Notes under the pieces: generated by a model
Told to the model about the DNA's origin: nothing
The model's input: the letters and a program-made list of their open reading frames with translations, nothing else
Databases searched by the model: none
Translations under genes and position numbers: made by a program
Source: an uncultured Rhodospirillaceae bacterium
Lineage (GTDB): Bacteria > Pseudomonadota > Alphaproteobacteria > Azospirillales > Azospirillaceae
Direction: 5' to 3'
NCBI GenBank assembly: GCA_937927415.1
Contig: CALBDS010000001.1
Location: forward strand, 310,001-374,000
DNA length: 64,000 nt
Shown here: piece by piece, positions 50,103-59,057 of the stretch
Layout: each line of letters starts with the position of its first letter
How positions within the stretch are numbered: position 1 is the stretch's first letter

Positions 50103-51134
50103 TCACGCCGGGACGGGCGGTGCGAACCCCTCCAGCACCACCTTGCCCCGCGCCCGCCCGCTTTCGATGAAGGCATGGGCGCGTGTCAGGGTGGCGGCGT
50201 CGATCGGGCCGAAGACCTCGTTCAGCGTGGTGCGCAGCAACCCGTCGTCCACCAGCCGCGACACCTCGGCCAGCAAACGATGCTGGGCGATCATGTCGGC
50301 GGTGGCGAACAGCGGGCGGGTGAACATGAATTCCCAATGGACCGAGGCGCTTTTGCGCTTCAAGGGCATGATGTCCAGGCTGCCGGGATCGTCGATCAGC
50401 GCCAGACGGCCCTGAGGCGCCAGCGCCTCGACAATGGCGGGATAGTGCTGGGCGGTGTTGGTCAGGCTCGCCACCATCTCCACCTGAGGGATGCCGATGC
50501 GGGCCAGTTCTTCGGTCAGCGGGCGGCTGTGGTCGATGACGTGGTGGGCGCCCAGATCACGGCACCAGTCCGCGGTTTCATGGCGGGACGCGGTGGCGAT
50601 CACCGTCAGCCCGGTCAACCGGCGGGCCAACTGGATCAGGATGGAGCCGACGCCCCCCGCCCCGCCGATCACCAGCAGGGTTCCGGCGTGCGCCGGCTTG
50701 CCGGGCGTTACACCCAGCCGGTCGAACAGCAGTTCCCAGGCGGTGATGGCGGTCAGCGGCATGGCCGCGGCTTCGGCAAAGGACAGGCGGGCGGGCTTCG
50801 GCCCGACGATGCGTTCGTCCACCAGATGGAATTCGGCGTTGGTGCCGGGGCGGTTCAACACACCAGCATAAAACACCGCGTCGCCCGGCCGGAACAGGGT
50901 GACAGCACTGCCCACCGCCTCCACCACTCCGGCGGCGTCGAAGCCCAGGATGCGGGTTTCCCCCGCCTCCGGCGCCATGTTGGTGCGCAGCTTCACATCT
51001 ACGGGATTGATCGACACCGCCGACACCGCCACCCGCAGGTCGTGCGGACCGGGTTCGGGTGTGGGGCATTCGAAATCCACCAGCGCATCGGCGGCGGTGA
51101 TGGGACCATTGGAACGGTAACCGACGGCTTTCAT
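50103..51134 (-). CDS. Zinc-binding-family (quinone oxidoreductase-like) dehydrogenase
   Basis: A 343-residue medium-chain reductase. The GroES-like N-terminal part (LRVAVSAVSINPVDVKLR, GFDAAGVVEAVG) and the Rossmann NADP site (LLVIGGAGGVGSILIQLA) are clear. It lacks the structural zinc cysteine cluster. It probably reduces an alkenal or quinone. It is divergent from an HxlR regulator across a 124-base gap with a palindromic site, so it is likely the target. GGGGAG precedes the ATG. Confidence 0.88.
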   Translation of the reverse strand: MKAVGYRSNGPITAADALVDFECPTPEPGPHDLRVAVSAVSINPVDVKLRTNMAPEAGETRILGFDAAGVVEAVGSAVTLFRPGDAVFYAGVLNRPGTNAEFHLVDERIVGPKPARLSFAEAAAMPLTAITAWELLFDRLGVTPGKPAHAGTLLVIGGAGGVGSILIQLARRLTGLTVIATASRHETADWCRDLGAHHVIDHSRPLTEELARIGIPQVEMVASLTNTAQHYPAIVEALAPQGRLALIDDPGSLDIMPLKRKSASVHWEFMFTRPLFATADMIAQHRLLAEVSRLVDDGLLRTTLNEVFGPIDAATLTRAHAFIESGRARGKVVLEGFAPPVPA

Positions 51135-51204
51135 GGCCGGGCACTCCCCTTTTTCTGTCCGGGTAAAGCGGGTATGGGGCGAAGATTGGCCGTTCCTTCC
51201 CAAA

Positions 51205-51216
51205 CCGTAAATACGG
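51205..51216. promoter_or_regulatory. Candidate HxlR operator
   Basis: CCGTA-AA-TACGG, five-base arms about a two-base centre, in the shared promoter region of the divergent reductase and HxlR genes. It sits about 43 bases before the HxlR start. Assigned by position only. Confidence 0.45.
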
Positions 51217-51258
51217 CATAATTGGGCCGGTAGTTCCCTTTTTGATACTGTGATTCCC

Positions 51259-51648
51259 ATGCCGATGAAGCGACGCCGCTACGAATGCGCCCCCGGCTGT
51301 CCGGTCGAAGCCACGCTGGACCTGATCGATGGCAAGTGGAAGGGGATCATCCTGTTCCACCTGCTGGACGGCACCTTGCGGTTCAACGAGCTTTTGCGGC
51401 GGTTGAACGCCGTCACCCAGCGGATGCTGACCAAGCAGTTGCGCGAATTGGAAGAGGCCGGGCTGATCCTGCGCACCGTCTATCCGCAGGTGCCGCCCAA
51501 GGTGGAATATTCCCTGACGCCGGAGGGTGAAAGCCTGCGCCCCGTGCTGATGGCGCTCTATGCCTGGGGCGTGGAGCGCATGGCACGGCTGAACCAGACG
51601 GAACGGCCGATGCCGGGGGCCGTACCGGCGGATGTGGCTGCGGAATAG
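51259..51648 (+). CDS. HxlR family transcriptional regulator
   Basis: A 129-residue winged-helix regulator. The N-terminal ECAPGCPVEATLDLIDGKWK and LRFNELLRRLNAVTQRMLTKQLRELEEAGLI, followed by VPPKVEYSLTPEGESL, are typical of HxlR. Cys10 and Cys14 could sense oxidants or electrophiles as in related QorR/HypR proteins. It likely regulates the divergent reductase. ATG at 51259 is chosen among several starts (GTG 51250, ATG 51265). Confidence 0.92.
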   Translation: MPMKRRRYECAPGCPVEATLDLIDGKWKGIILFHLLDGTLRFNELLRRLNAVTQRMLTKQLRELEEAGLILRTVYPQVPPKVEYSLTPEGESLRPVLMALYAWGVERMARLNQTERPMPGAVPADVAAE

Positions 51649-51729
51649 AACCGTTGGCTTCGGGATGTTCCGCGGTGCGGAAAAATGATAAGGTCCACCC
51701 AATCGTTTGATTGACGACGGATGAAACGA

Positions 51730-51960
51730 ATGCCGCTCTATTCCTATCGCTGCAAAGGCTGCGACACTGCGTTCGAGACGCTGGTGCGCAGCTCCGACGT
51801 TCCCGCCTGTCCGTCCTGCGGCAGTGAATCCCTGGAAAAGCTGGTGTCCCTGCCCGCGCCGGAGGGCAAATCCAAGTCCATCATCCAGTCCGGACGCGCC
51901 GCCGCGGCCAAGGAGGGGCATTTCAGCAACTACAGCAAGGCCGAGCGGTCCAAGCTGTAG
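51730..51960 (+). CDS. FmdB family zinc ribbon protein
   Basis: A 76-residue protein with the zinc-ribbon MPLYSYRCKGCDTAFE (Cys8, Cys11) and ACPSCGS (Cys27, Cys30), then a Ser/Lys-rich tail. FmdB-type putative regulatory proteins have unknown roles. ATG at 51730 is the family start; another ATG nine bases earlier is in frame. It is followed by a dense block of inverted repeats. Confidence 0.88.
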   Translation: MPLYSYRCKGCDTAFETLVRSSDVPACPSCGSESLEKLVSLPAPEGKSKSIIQSGRAAAAKEGHFSNYSKAERSKL

Positions 51961-51966
51961 TAAGAA

Positions 51967-52080
51967 TTGGGCTACTGCCCAAACCCGTTCGGGGCGATGC
52001 CCCGAACCCCCTTTGGTTTTATCGATAAAAAGGATGGAGGTTTGGAGGCGTTAGTCTCCAAACGGGGTCGGGGATGTTGC
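51967..52080. repeat. Cluster of inverted repeats between convergent FmdB and methyltransferase genes
   Basis: Within 114 bases are: TTGGGC-TACT-GCCCAA (51967-51982), GTTCGGGGC-GAT-GCCCCGAAC (51987-52007), the palindrome TTTTATCGATAAAA (52017-52030), GTTTGGAG...CTCCAAAC (52040-52063) and a CGGGG...CCCCG pair after that. It may act as a two-way terminator and resembles dispersed extragenic repeat blocks of such genomes. Confidence 0.75.
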
Positions 52081-52094
52081 CCCGCTCTCCACAA

Positions 52095-53606
52095 TTACAG
52101 CACGCCCAGCGCCCGCCACACCGGCACCCGGCGTTCCCGATGCCGGTGCAGCCGGGCCGCCAGTTCCGGCACGGCGTCGGCCGGGTCGGTCAGCGGGCGG
52201 CCACCGCGCATCAGCGGACGGCCCAGCGCCTCCAGCCGGGGCAGCACCGTGGCGGCCAGCGCCTCCGGTGCGGCTTCGGGATCCTCCTGCATCGCGGCAT
52301 AGACCACCTGCTCCATCACGCCCACGGGGATGCCGCTGCCGATGCCGGGGGCGGCGAGGAATCCCATGGTGCCGCCGCGGCGGGTCGCGGCGCAGACGGC
52401 GGTGTTGAACCGGCGGGCGGTGGTGCGGACCGCCTCGTCCGGCGGCACCGCGGGATGGATCTGCCCCCCCAGCACCAGCAGGGCCACCACCCGCAGCAGG
52501 TCCGGCAACGGCCAGTCCCGCCGGGCCAGGGCCGAAAGCGGCTGTGGCCCCTCCGCCCACAGCCGGGCCACCAGCGGGCGGGCGATGGCCGGGTCGGCCT
52601 CCACAGGCCCCAGGGACGTGCGGGTGACGGTCTGCAGATCCTCGGGATAGGTCAGTGCCGCCAGGGGGGTGGCCATCAGCCGTTCTTCCCGCTCCGCCGC
52701 GGTCAGAACCACGGCTCCACGCCCGTAAAGATCCCGACGGAAGGCGCGGCCGACGGCATAGTCGCGCACGGTTTCCGCCATCACCCGGTCGGGGCTGCCG
52801 TTATAGAGCGCCCGCCCGCCATCCGGCACCGTCAGGTCGGCAAAGGAATCGGTGGGATCGGCCAGCCCCAGATAGATCAGCCGCGCCGCCGCCATCTCCC
52901 CCGCCACCTCGGCGTGATCGAGCAGGCGCCAGGATTCGTTGAGATATTCATGGGCCAGATAGCGGGGGTCCTGGTCGGCCAGTTCCTCCAGCCGGGCCAC
53001 GGCGGCGGGGTTGGCGGCGAAGTACCCACCCCCGGCGGCGGCGAGCGCGCGGGCGAAGGCGATGCCCGCCTGCACCCGTTCCCCCATGGTGCCGGGATGA
53101 CGGCGGGCGTGTTCCAGCAACAGGCGGCGCAGGGGGGCGACCGCCGCCCAGCCCGGCGGGGTGTTGTACGACAGGTACGCCGCCCCGCCCACCGCCAACG
53201 ACCGCGCCAGGATGCGCCGCACGTCGGCGGCGGTGGCAGCGTCGATCCAGGAATAGATGCCGTGCAGCAGGATGGCGCCGAACCGCCCGTGATCCTCCCC
53301 CGCCCAATCGGCGAAGGAGGCATCGGCGTAGCGCAGATTGGTCAGGCCGGCGTCCTTCTGAAACGCGGCGGCGGCGGCGATGTGGCTGGGGTTGACGTCC
53401 ACCCCCACCCAATCACATCCCGGATTGGCCGCGGCCAGCAACGCCACGTTGAAGCCGATGCCGCAGCCCAGTTCCAGCCCCCGGACCGGCGCCTCCACCG
53501 CGACACCGCCCAGCAGGGCGGCATAGCGCAGATAGGATGGTGCTGTTTCCCGGTAGAACCCCGGTGAACACAGGGTATCCATCACATACCCGTCCACCCA
53601 GCCCAT
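52095..53606 (-). CDS. SAM-dependent methyltransferase with regulatory domain
   Basis: A 503-residue protein. The N-terminal half is a class I methyltransferase: GLELGCGIGFNVALLAA (motif I), WVGVDVN (motif II), and LLHGIYSWID. After residue 220 comes a region resembling the methyltransferase regulatory domain (PF10119-like): RALYNGSPDRVMAETVRDYAVGRAFRRDLYG, ending in small-domain helices. Substrate is unknown. ATG 53606 is the only near start. It is convergent with the FmdB gene. Confidence 0.82.
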   Translation of the reverse strand: MGWVDGYVMDTLCSPGFYRETAPSYLRYAALLGGVAVEAPVRGLELGCGIGFNVALLAAANPGCDWVGVDVNPSHIAAAAAFQKDAGLTNLRYADASFADWAGEDHGRFGAILLHGIYSWIDAATAADVRRILARSLAVGGAAYLSYNTPPGWAAVAPLRRLLLEHARRHPGTMGERVQAGIAFARALAAAGGGYFAANPAAVARLEELADQDPRYLAHEYLNESWRLLDHAEVAGEMAAARLIYLGLADPTDSFADLTVPDGGRALYNGSPDRVMAETVRDYAVGRAFRRDLYGRGAVVLTAAEREERLMATPLAALTYPEDLQTVTRTSLGPVEADPAIARPLVARLWAEGPQPLSALARRDWPLPDLLRVVALLVLGGQIHPAVPPDEAVRTTARRFNTAVCAATRRGGTMGFLAAPGIGSGIPVGVMEQVVYAAMQEDPEAAPEALAATVLPRLEALGRPLMRGGRPLTDPADAVPELAARLHRHRERRVPVWRALGVL

Positions 53607-53642
53607 GACGCCCCTCCCCCTTCCGGCCCGCAGCGGCTGGAG

Positions 53643-53678
53643 AAAAAACTAAGGCGGCCTGTTTTCACAGGCCGCCTT
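53643..53678 (-). terminator. Terminator after tRNA-Pro
   Basis: On the minus strand AAGGCGGCCTG-TGAAAA-CAGGCCGCCTT is a perfect eleven-base stem followed by AGTTTTTT. It lies 21 bases past the tRNA 3' end and ends its transcript. Confidence 0.93.
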
Positions 53679-53699
53679 AATCTTGACCGACAGTCGCAC

Positions 53700-53776
53700 T
53701 GGTCGGAGCGACAGGATTTGAACCTGCGACCCCCAGACCCCCAGTCTGATGCGCTACCAGGCTGCGCTACGCTCCG
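53700..53776 (-). tRNA. tRNA-Pro (anticodon GGG)
   Basis: A 77-base cloverleaf. The acceptor CGGAGCG/CGCTCCG pairs fully, the anticodon stem TCAGA/TCTGG closes loop CTGGGGG with anticodon GGG, the T arm is GCAGG-TTCAAAT-CCTGT, and discriminator A plus CCA is encoded. Confidence 0.97.
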
Positions 53777-53871
53777 TTCGTTTCGTGCGCCGTCGGTGGA
53801 GCGGGACTATAGTCAGGAGGTGGGGGGTGTGCAACAGCCTTTTTCAAAAAAATCACAGCCCCCTTTTCCCA

Positions 53872-56136
53872 TCACTCCGCTGCCACCACGCGGTTGCGCC
53901 CCTGCTCCTTGGCGGCATAAAGGGCGTGGTCCGCCCGCGCCATCAGACGGGATGCATCGTCGCCCGGCCCCAATTGCGCCAGCCCGATGCTGGCGGTGGG
54001 ATGGACCTGCTCGTCGCCGGCGGGAACGCTCAAGGCCGCCACCGCCTCGCGCAGCCGTTCGGCGGTGGCGGTGGCGCGGCGGATGGCGGTTTCCGGCAGC
54101 AGCACGGCGAACTCCTCCCCCCCCAGCCGCCCCACCACATCGGCATCGCGCAGGGCAGTGCGGCACACATCGGCAAAGGCCACCAGCACATCATCCCCCA
54201 CCGCATGTCCGTAGCGGTCGTTGATCCGTTTGAAGTGATCCAGATCCACCATGGCGAGCGTCATCGGACGGCCATAACGCAGGCTGCGGGCGATGTCGGA
54301 CCCCAGCCGGTCAAGGAAGGCCCGGCGGTTCCACAGCCCGGTCAGGGCATCGGTGGTCGCCAGCCGGTGCAATTCGGCTTCCAAAATCTTGCGTTCGCGG
54401 ATGTCGCGGGTCACCCCCTGCAGGCCCAGAAGGCGCCCATAGGGGTCCAGCAGCAGCGTCATGCAGGTTTCGCATTCGAGGATGGTGCCGTCGGGGCCGA
54501 TCACCTCCAGCTCCAGGCGGATTTCGGCGCGCTCACGCTTTTGCGCGGCGGCGGTGGCGCTGGCATTGGCAATGGCGCGCCCGGCCCGCTCCCCGCTTTC
54601 TGGCGACAGGCATTCCAGAATGGACCGCCCCAGCAGCGCATCGGGGGGCAGGCCGCGGGTCCGCTCCACCGACTGGCTGATGAAGGTGTAGCGCAAGCCG
54701 GGATCCACCGCCCACACCACATCGGTCATGTTGTCGGTCAGCAGCCGCAGCTTGCGTTCGCTGTCGCGCACCGCCTGCTCGCCGCGCTTGCGGTCGGTGA
54801 TGTCCGACACCCCCATCAGCACCACCGGCGTCCCCCCGAACCGGGTGAGAGAGGCCGACACCAGGGCGGTGATGACCTCCCGCCGGCCGTTCCACAGCTC
54901 GGTTTCGGCATCCTGAACCGGCTCGCCGGCGGCGATGGCGGCAAAGATCCGCTCACGCTCCTCCAGCCGGCACCAGAGGGAGGATTCGGGACGGTCCGGT
55001 TCCGCCGCCGGATCGACGCCGAACAGGCGGCGCGCCTGACCGTTGGCGAACAGCAGCCGGTCATCCTCGGGCCGGACCAGGGTGATGGGCAGCGGCAGAT
55101 CCTCCACCACCTGCCGCAGCAGCGCCTCGCTGGCCTGCAGCGCGGCGGTGCGTTCGGCCACCCGCTGTTCCAGGGTGGCGACCATGGAGCGCAGGGCACG
55201 TTCGGCCCGGCGGCGGTTGTTCGCCAGCGCCCCGCACGACAGGATCAGCGCCGCCCCGGTGACGGTGAAGATGCCGACGAAGAACAGCGGCCGGTGAATC
55301 CCCGCTCCGGCGAAGGGGCCATAGCCGGTGGTGGTCATCACCACGGCGATTGCCACCACCACGCTGAACACCGTGTACGCCTCGCGCGAGGTGAAGCGGA
55401 CCGCCAGCCACGCGCACGGCACCAGCAGCAGAAAGGGCAAGGCCGCGTCCGCCTGCCCTTCCAGCCCGCGCCACAGGAACAGCGCGGCACTGCCCCCCAT
55501 CAGCGCCAGCGATACCCCCAGCCATTCCCCGCGCCGGCCCCGCCCGGCGCGGGTCTTGGGGTCCAGCAGCCACAGCAGCAGCGGCGGGGCCAGGGTCAGC
55601 GCGCCCCAGGCGTCCGACAGCCACCATTCCAGAAAGGTCCGCCCGATCGCCCCCGACAGGATCCGGCCGCTGAGATACAGAACCACCGCCCCCACGGCCC
55701 CGGTCACGGCCGCGTGCAGCACCACCGCGAACATGGTGAATGAGGCCACATCGCGCACACCGAACAGCGCGTCGGTGCGGCGGGCATAGTGGCGGGCCAG
55801 CCCGATGCCCACCACCGGCGCCACGGCGTTGGCCAGCGAGATGGGCAGCGCCATCCCCAACGGGGCGGAAAAACTGGCCGCATTGACGATGAGGGAACCG
55901 AGAAACAGCCCGGGCGCAATGGCCCAGCCATAAATGGCCCCGGCCACCACGCCGACACTGGCGGACGGCCACAAGGGGGCGGGAAACAGGCCGGTGCCGG
56001 AAAAGAACAGCTCCACCAGCGCGCCGATCAGGGCATAGGTGGCGGCAACCCCCAGGTTCGCCAGAACCAGCGGCCGCCAGCGATCCCCGGCCGCGGCCAC
56101 CGGCCCGCCCGCCACCTTCGCCCCGACATTCACCAT
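53872..56136 (-). CDS. MASE1-PAS-PAS diguanylate cyclase
   Basis: A 754-residue membrane-bound c-di-GMP synthase. MASE1-like sensor with about eight TM segments occupies residues 20-310, then a coiled coil, two PAS domains (about 345-460 and 475-590) and a GGDEF domain with active site RLGGEEF. The I-site is RDAD, five residues before GGEEF, so product inhibition should work. GAGG precedes the ATG at 56136; the longer upstream frame is Arg-rich noise. No EAL domain. Signal is unknown. Confidence 0.93.
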   Translation of the reverse strand: MVNVGAKVAGGPVAAAGDRWRPLVLANLGVAATYALIGALVELFFSGTGLFPAPLWPSASVGVVAGAIYGWAIAPGLFLGSLIVNAASFSAPLGMALPISLANAVAPVVGIGLARHYARRTDALFGVRDVASFTMFAVVLHAAVTGAVGAVVLYLSGRILSGAIGRTFLEWWLSDAWGALTLAPPLLLWLLDPKTRAGRGRRGEWLGVSLALMGGSAALFLWRGLEGQADAALPFLLLVPCAWLAVRFTSREAYTVFSVVVAIAVVMTTTGYGPFAGAGIHRPLFFVGIFTVTGAALILSCGALANNRRRAERALRSMVATLEQRVAERTAALQASEALLRQVVEDLPLPITLVRPEDDRLLFANGQARRLFGVDPAAEPDRPESSLWCRLEERERIFAAIAAGEPVQDAETELWNGRREVITALVSASLTRFGGTPVVLMGVSDITDRKRGEQAVRDSERKLRLLTDNMTDVVWAVDPGLRYTFISQSVERTRGLPPDALLGRSILECLSPESGERAGRAIANASATAAAQKRERAEIRLELEVIGPDGTILECETCMTLLLDPYGRLLGLQGVTRDIRERKILEAELHRLATTDALTGLWNRRAFLDRLGSDIARSLRYGRPMTLAMVDLDHFKRINDRYGHAVGDDVLVAFADVCRTALRDADVVGRLGGEEFAVLLPETAIRRATATAERLREAVAALSVPAGDEQVHPTASIGLAQLGPGDDASRLMARADHALYAAKEQGRNRVVAAE

Positions 56137-56218
56137 GCCCGCCGACCTCGCCCGCGCAAACGGCCCCGATGCTACCCAACTCGTGCCGGGTTTGTCACGG
56201 CGCCTGTGCCGCGCCGCA

Positions 56219-57025
56219 TCACCCGTTTCGGCCGTCCGCAGCCAACGGCATGTAATAGGAGGGCGGAAGACCGGCCTTGTCCCGCGCCTCTTGGTTGAAG
56301 GGGGCCTTGAGAACCCCGCGGAAGAACCGCCGCACCCGGTCCTGATACGCGGTTTCAGGATCGAGTCCCCCTTCGCCGCACAGCCATTGGAACCAGCGGC
56401 GGCCGCTGGCCACATGGGTGATCTCGTCGTTCAGAATGCGGTTCAGGATCGCGGCGCTGTCGCCGTCGCCCAGCTTTTCGAACCGGGCGATGGTGGCGGG
56501 GGTCACGTCCAGCCCGCGCGCCTCCAGCACCATGGGGACCACCGCCAGCCGGGCCAGCGGGTCGCCGGCCGTGACCTCCGCCGCCTGCCACAGCCCGTCA
56601 TGGGCGGGAAGATCGCCATAGGCGGCACCGAAATCGGCCAGGCGGTCGGCCAGCAGGCGGAAATGGATGGCTTCATCCTCCGCCACCTGCACCCAGTCGT
56701 CGAAGAAGCCCTTGGGAAACGGCACCTCGGCGAAACGGGCGATCAGATCCCAGGCCAGATCGATGGCGTTCAGTTCGATGTGGGCCAGGGCGTGCAGCAG
56801 CGCCACCCGCCCCTGCGGCCCGCCGACGCTGCGCTTGGGCATGTCGCGGGGCAGCATCAGCGGCGGGCGTTCGGGCCGGGCCGGGCGCGCGGGCGGCGTT
56901 GCACGGCCCACCTCCATCCCGCCGGCCTTCCACGCCGCGGCGGCGGCCAGGGTCAGCGTCCTCTTGTCGTCGGGCGACGGGGCCGTCAGCACCGCCACCG
57001 CCCGTTCGCGCAAGGTCGGCGTCAT
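56219..57025 (-). CDS. DUF455 ferritin-like protein
   Basis: A 268-residue protein of the DUF455 ferritin-like family. Helices with the di-metal-type Glu/His residues: ALLHALAHIELNAIDLAWDLIARF, WVQVAEDEAIHFRLLADRL and ILNDEITHVASGRRWFQWL. It may bind a di-iron centre; function is unknown (relatives include MiaE-like proteins). Its ATG overlaps the kup stop by one base (TGATG), so translation should be coupled. Confidence 0.85.
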   Translation of the reverse strand: MTPTLRERAVAVLTAPSPDDKRTLTLAAAAAWKAGGMEVGRATPPARPARPERPPLMLPRDMPKRSVGGPQGRVALLHALAHIELNAIDLAWDLIARFAEVPFPKGFFDDWVQVAEDEAIHFRLLADRLADFGAAYGDLPAHDGLWQAAEVTAGDPLARLAVVPMVLEARGLDVTPATIARFEKLGDGDSAAILNRILNDEITHVASGRRWFQWLCGEGGLDPETAYQDRVRRFFRGVLKAPFNQEARDKAGLPPSYYMPLAADGRNG

Positions 57026-58920
57026 CACAATTGAACCTGGGTGCCCAGTTCCACCACACGGTTGGGCGGGATCTTGAAGAAGTCGGTGGCGCTGACCGCC
57101 GTGCGCGACATGACCACGAACAGCTTCTCCCGCCACTGGGCCATGGGCGGATGCATCTTGGGGATCAGCGTCTCCCGGCCCAGGAAGAAGGAGGTGGTCA
57201 TCATGTCGAATTCAAGCCCCAACGCCTTGCACAGGCGCAGCGCGTTGGGGATGTTCGGTTCCTGCGAGAAGCCATAGCGCACGACGATGCGGTAGAAGCC
57301 CTCGGCCAGCCCCTCCACCGTCACCCGGTCCTTGGCGGGAACGCGCGGCACATCCTCCACCAGCACGGTCAGGAACACCACCCGCTCGTGCAGCACCTGA
57401 TTGTGCTTCAGGTTGTGCAGCATGGCGATGGGAACCGTGCCGGCGCCCGAGGTCATGAACACCGCCGTGCCCTTCACCCGATGGATGGGGGATTTGGCCT
57501 GCCGCTTCACGAAATCCTCCAGCGGCAGGGAATCCTCGGCCAGCCGGCGCGACAGCACCGCCCGCCCGCGCCGCCATGTCGCCATCAGGAACAGCGTGAC
57601 CACACCGATGGCCAGCGGCGCCCATCCGCCCTGCGGCACCTTGATGATGTTGGCGGCGAAGAAGCCCACGTCCACCGTCAGGAACAGCGTGCCGACCACG
57701 GCGCACAGGGCCACCGACCAGCGCCAGCGCCGCCGCGCCACCACCAGCGCCAGGATGGTGGAGATCAGCATGGTCCCCGTCACCGCGATGCCATAGGCCG
57801 CCGCCAGATTGCCCGACGATTCGAACCACAGCACCAGCCCGATGATGGCGAACAGCAGCCCCCAGTTGGCCCGCGCGATGTAGATCTGCCCCTCCTCCTC
57901 GCTGGAGGTGTGGCGGATGTCGAGCCGCGGGCACAGGCCAAGCTGCACCGCCTGCCGCGTCAGGGAGAAGACGCCGGAGATCACTGCCTGGCTGGCGATC
58001 ACCGCCGCCGCCGTCGCCAGCGCGATCAGCGGATAGAGCGCCCAATCCGGCGCCAGCAGGAAGAAGGGGTTGCGCACCGCTTCCGGCTCATGCAGCAGCA
58101 GCGCCGCCTGTCCCAGATAGTTCAGCAGCAGCGACGGCAGCACCAGCCCGAACCACGCCGCCTGAATGGGGAAGCGGCCGAAATGGCCCATGTCCACATA
58201 GAGCGCCTCCGCCCCCGTCACCGCCAGAACGACGGATCCCAGAACGGTAAAGGCCTTCAGCCGGTTTTCGATCAGGAACGACAGCCCATAGCGCGGGTCC
58301 AGCGCCGTCAGGATCTCCGGCGCCTGCACCACCTGCGCCAACCCCAACAGGGCCAGCACCACGAACCACGCGACCATGATCGGGCCGAACAGGGCGCCGA
58401 CCCGGGATGTCCCGCGGCTCTGGATCGAGAACAGCAGCACCAGGATGACCAGCGTCAGTGGCACCACCACCCGCTCCAGCGCCGGTTCGGCAATCTCCAG
58501 CCCCTCAACCGCCGACAGAACGGAGATGGCGGGGGTGATGATGCCGTCGCCGTAGAACAGCGCCGCGCCGAACACCCCCAGCGCCATCAGCAAGCCCAGC
58601 CGGCCCGACGCATCGGGGCGGCTTTGCGTGGCCAGCGCCAGCAGCGCCAGGATGCCGCCCTCCCCCTTGTTGTCGGCCCGCATGATGAACAGGACGTATT
58701 TGACCGACACCACGATCACCAGCGCCCAGAACACCAGCGACACGACGCCGTAGATGTTCGCGGGGATGACGGCCAGCCCGTGTTCTTCGGTCAGGCATTC
58801 GCGGAAGGTGTAGAGCGGGCTGGTGCCGATGTCGCCGTAAACGACGCCGATGGCACCCAGAAGCAACGCCGCCAGACGCCCACGATCCGGGCCAGCGGTT
58901 TTCAATGACGGAGCATTCAT
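57025..58920 (-). CDS. kup: Low-affinity potassium transporter Kup
   Basis: A 631-residue KUP/HAK transporter. It begins ALLLGAIGVVYGDIGTSPLYTFRE, the family signature, and has about 12 TM segments including GALFYGDGIITPAISVLSA and the later QAVISGVFSLTRQAVQLG, plus a soluble C-terminal domain. It imports K+ with protons. Start ATG 58920 lacks a strong ribosome site; a GTG 24 bases upstream is an alternative. It overlaps the DUF455 gene. Confidence 0.95.
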   Translation of the reverse strand: MNAPSLKTAGPDRGRLAALLLGAIGVVYGDIGTSPLYTFRECLTEEHGLAVIPANIYGVVSLVFWALVIVVSVKYVLFIMRADNKGEGGILALLALATQSRPDASGRLGLLMALGVFGAALFYGDGIITPAISVLSAVEGLEIAEPALERVVVPLTLVILVLLFSIQSRGTSRVGALFGPIMVAWFVVLALLGLAQVVQAPEILTALDPRYGLSFLIENRLKAFTVLGSVVLAVTGAEALYVDMGHFGRFPIQAAWFGLVLPSLLLNYLGQAALLLHEPEAVRNPFFLLAPDWALYPLIALATAAAVIASQAVISGVFSLTRQAVQLGLCPRLDIRHTSSEEEGQIYIARANWGLLFAIIGLVLWFESSGNLAAAYGIAVTGTMLISTILALVVARRRWRWSVALCAVVGTLFLTVDVGFFAANIIKVPQGGWAPLAIGVVTLFLMATWRRGRAVLSRRLAEDSLPLEDFVKRQAKSPIHRVKGTAVFMTSGAGTVPIAMLHNLKHNQVLHERVVFLTVLVEDVPRVPAKDRVTVEGLAEGFYRIVVRYGFSQEPNIPNALRLCKALGLEFDMMTTSFFLGRETLIPKMHPPMAQWREKLFVVMSRTAVSATDFFKIPPNRVVELGTQVQL

Positions 58921-59057
58921 GGTCGGGGGTGCCTGCAGCCTCACAGGAGCGGAACGGAGCGCCGCCGGGCCGGATGGCCCGGTAAAACGGCGGGTCTGGG
59001 ATGATTGTAACGCCCTTGAAAGTGCCGGAAGTCAAGCGCCGGATCGCCGCGCGTATA

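Noticed and set aside
53872..56415. Longer GGDEF protein start with 93 extra residues
   Set aside because: The extension is Arg/Pro-rich, lacks a ribosome site and overlaps the end of the DUF455 gene.
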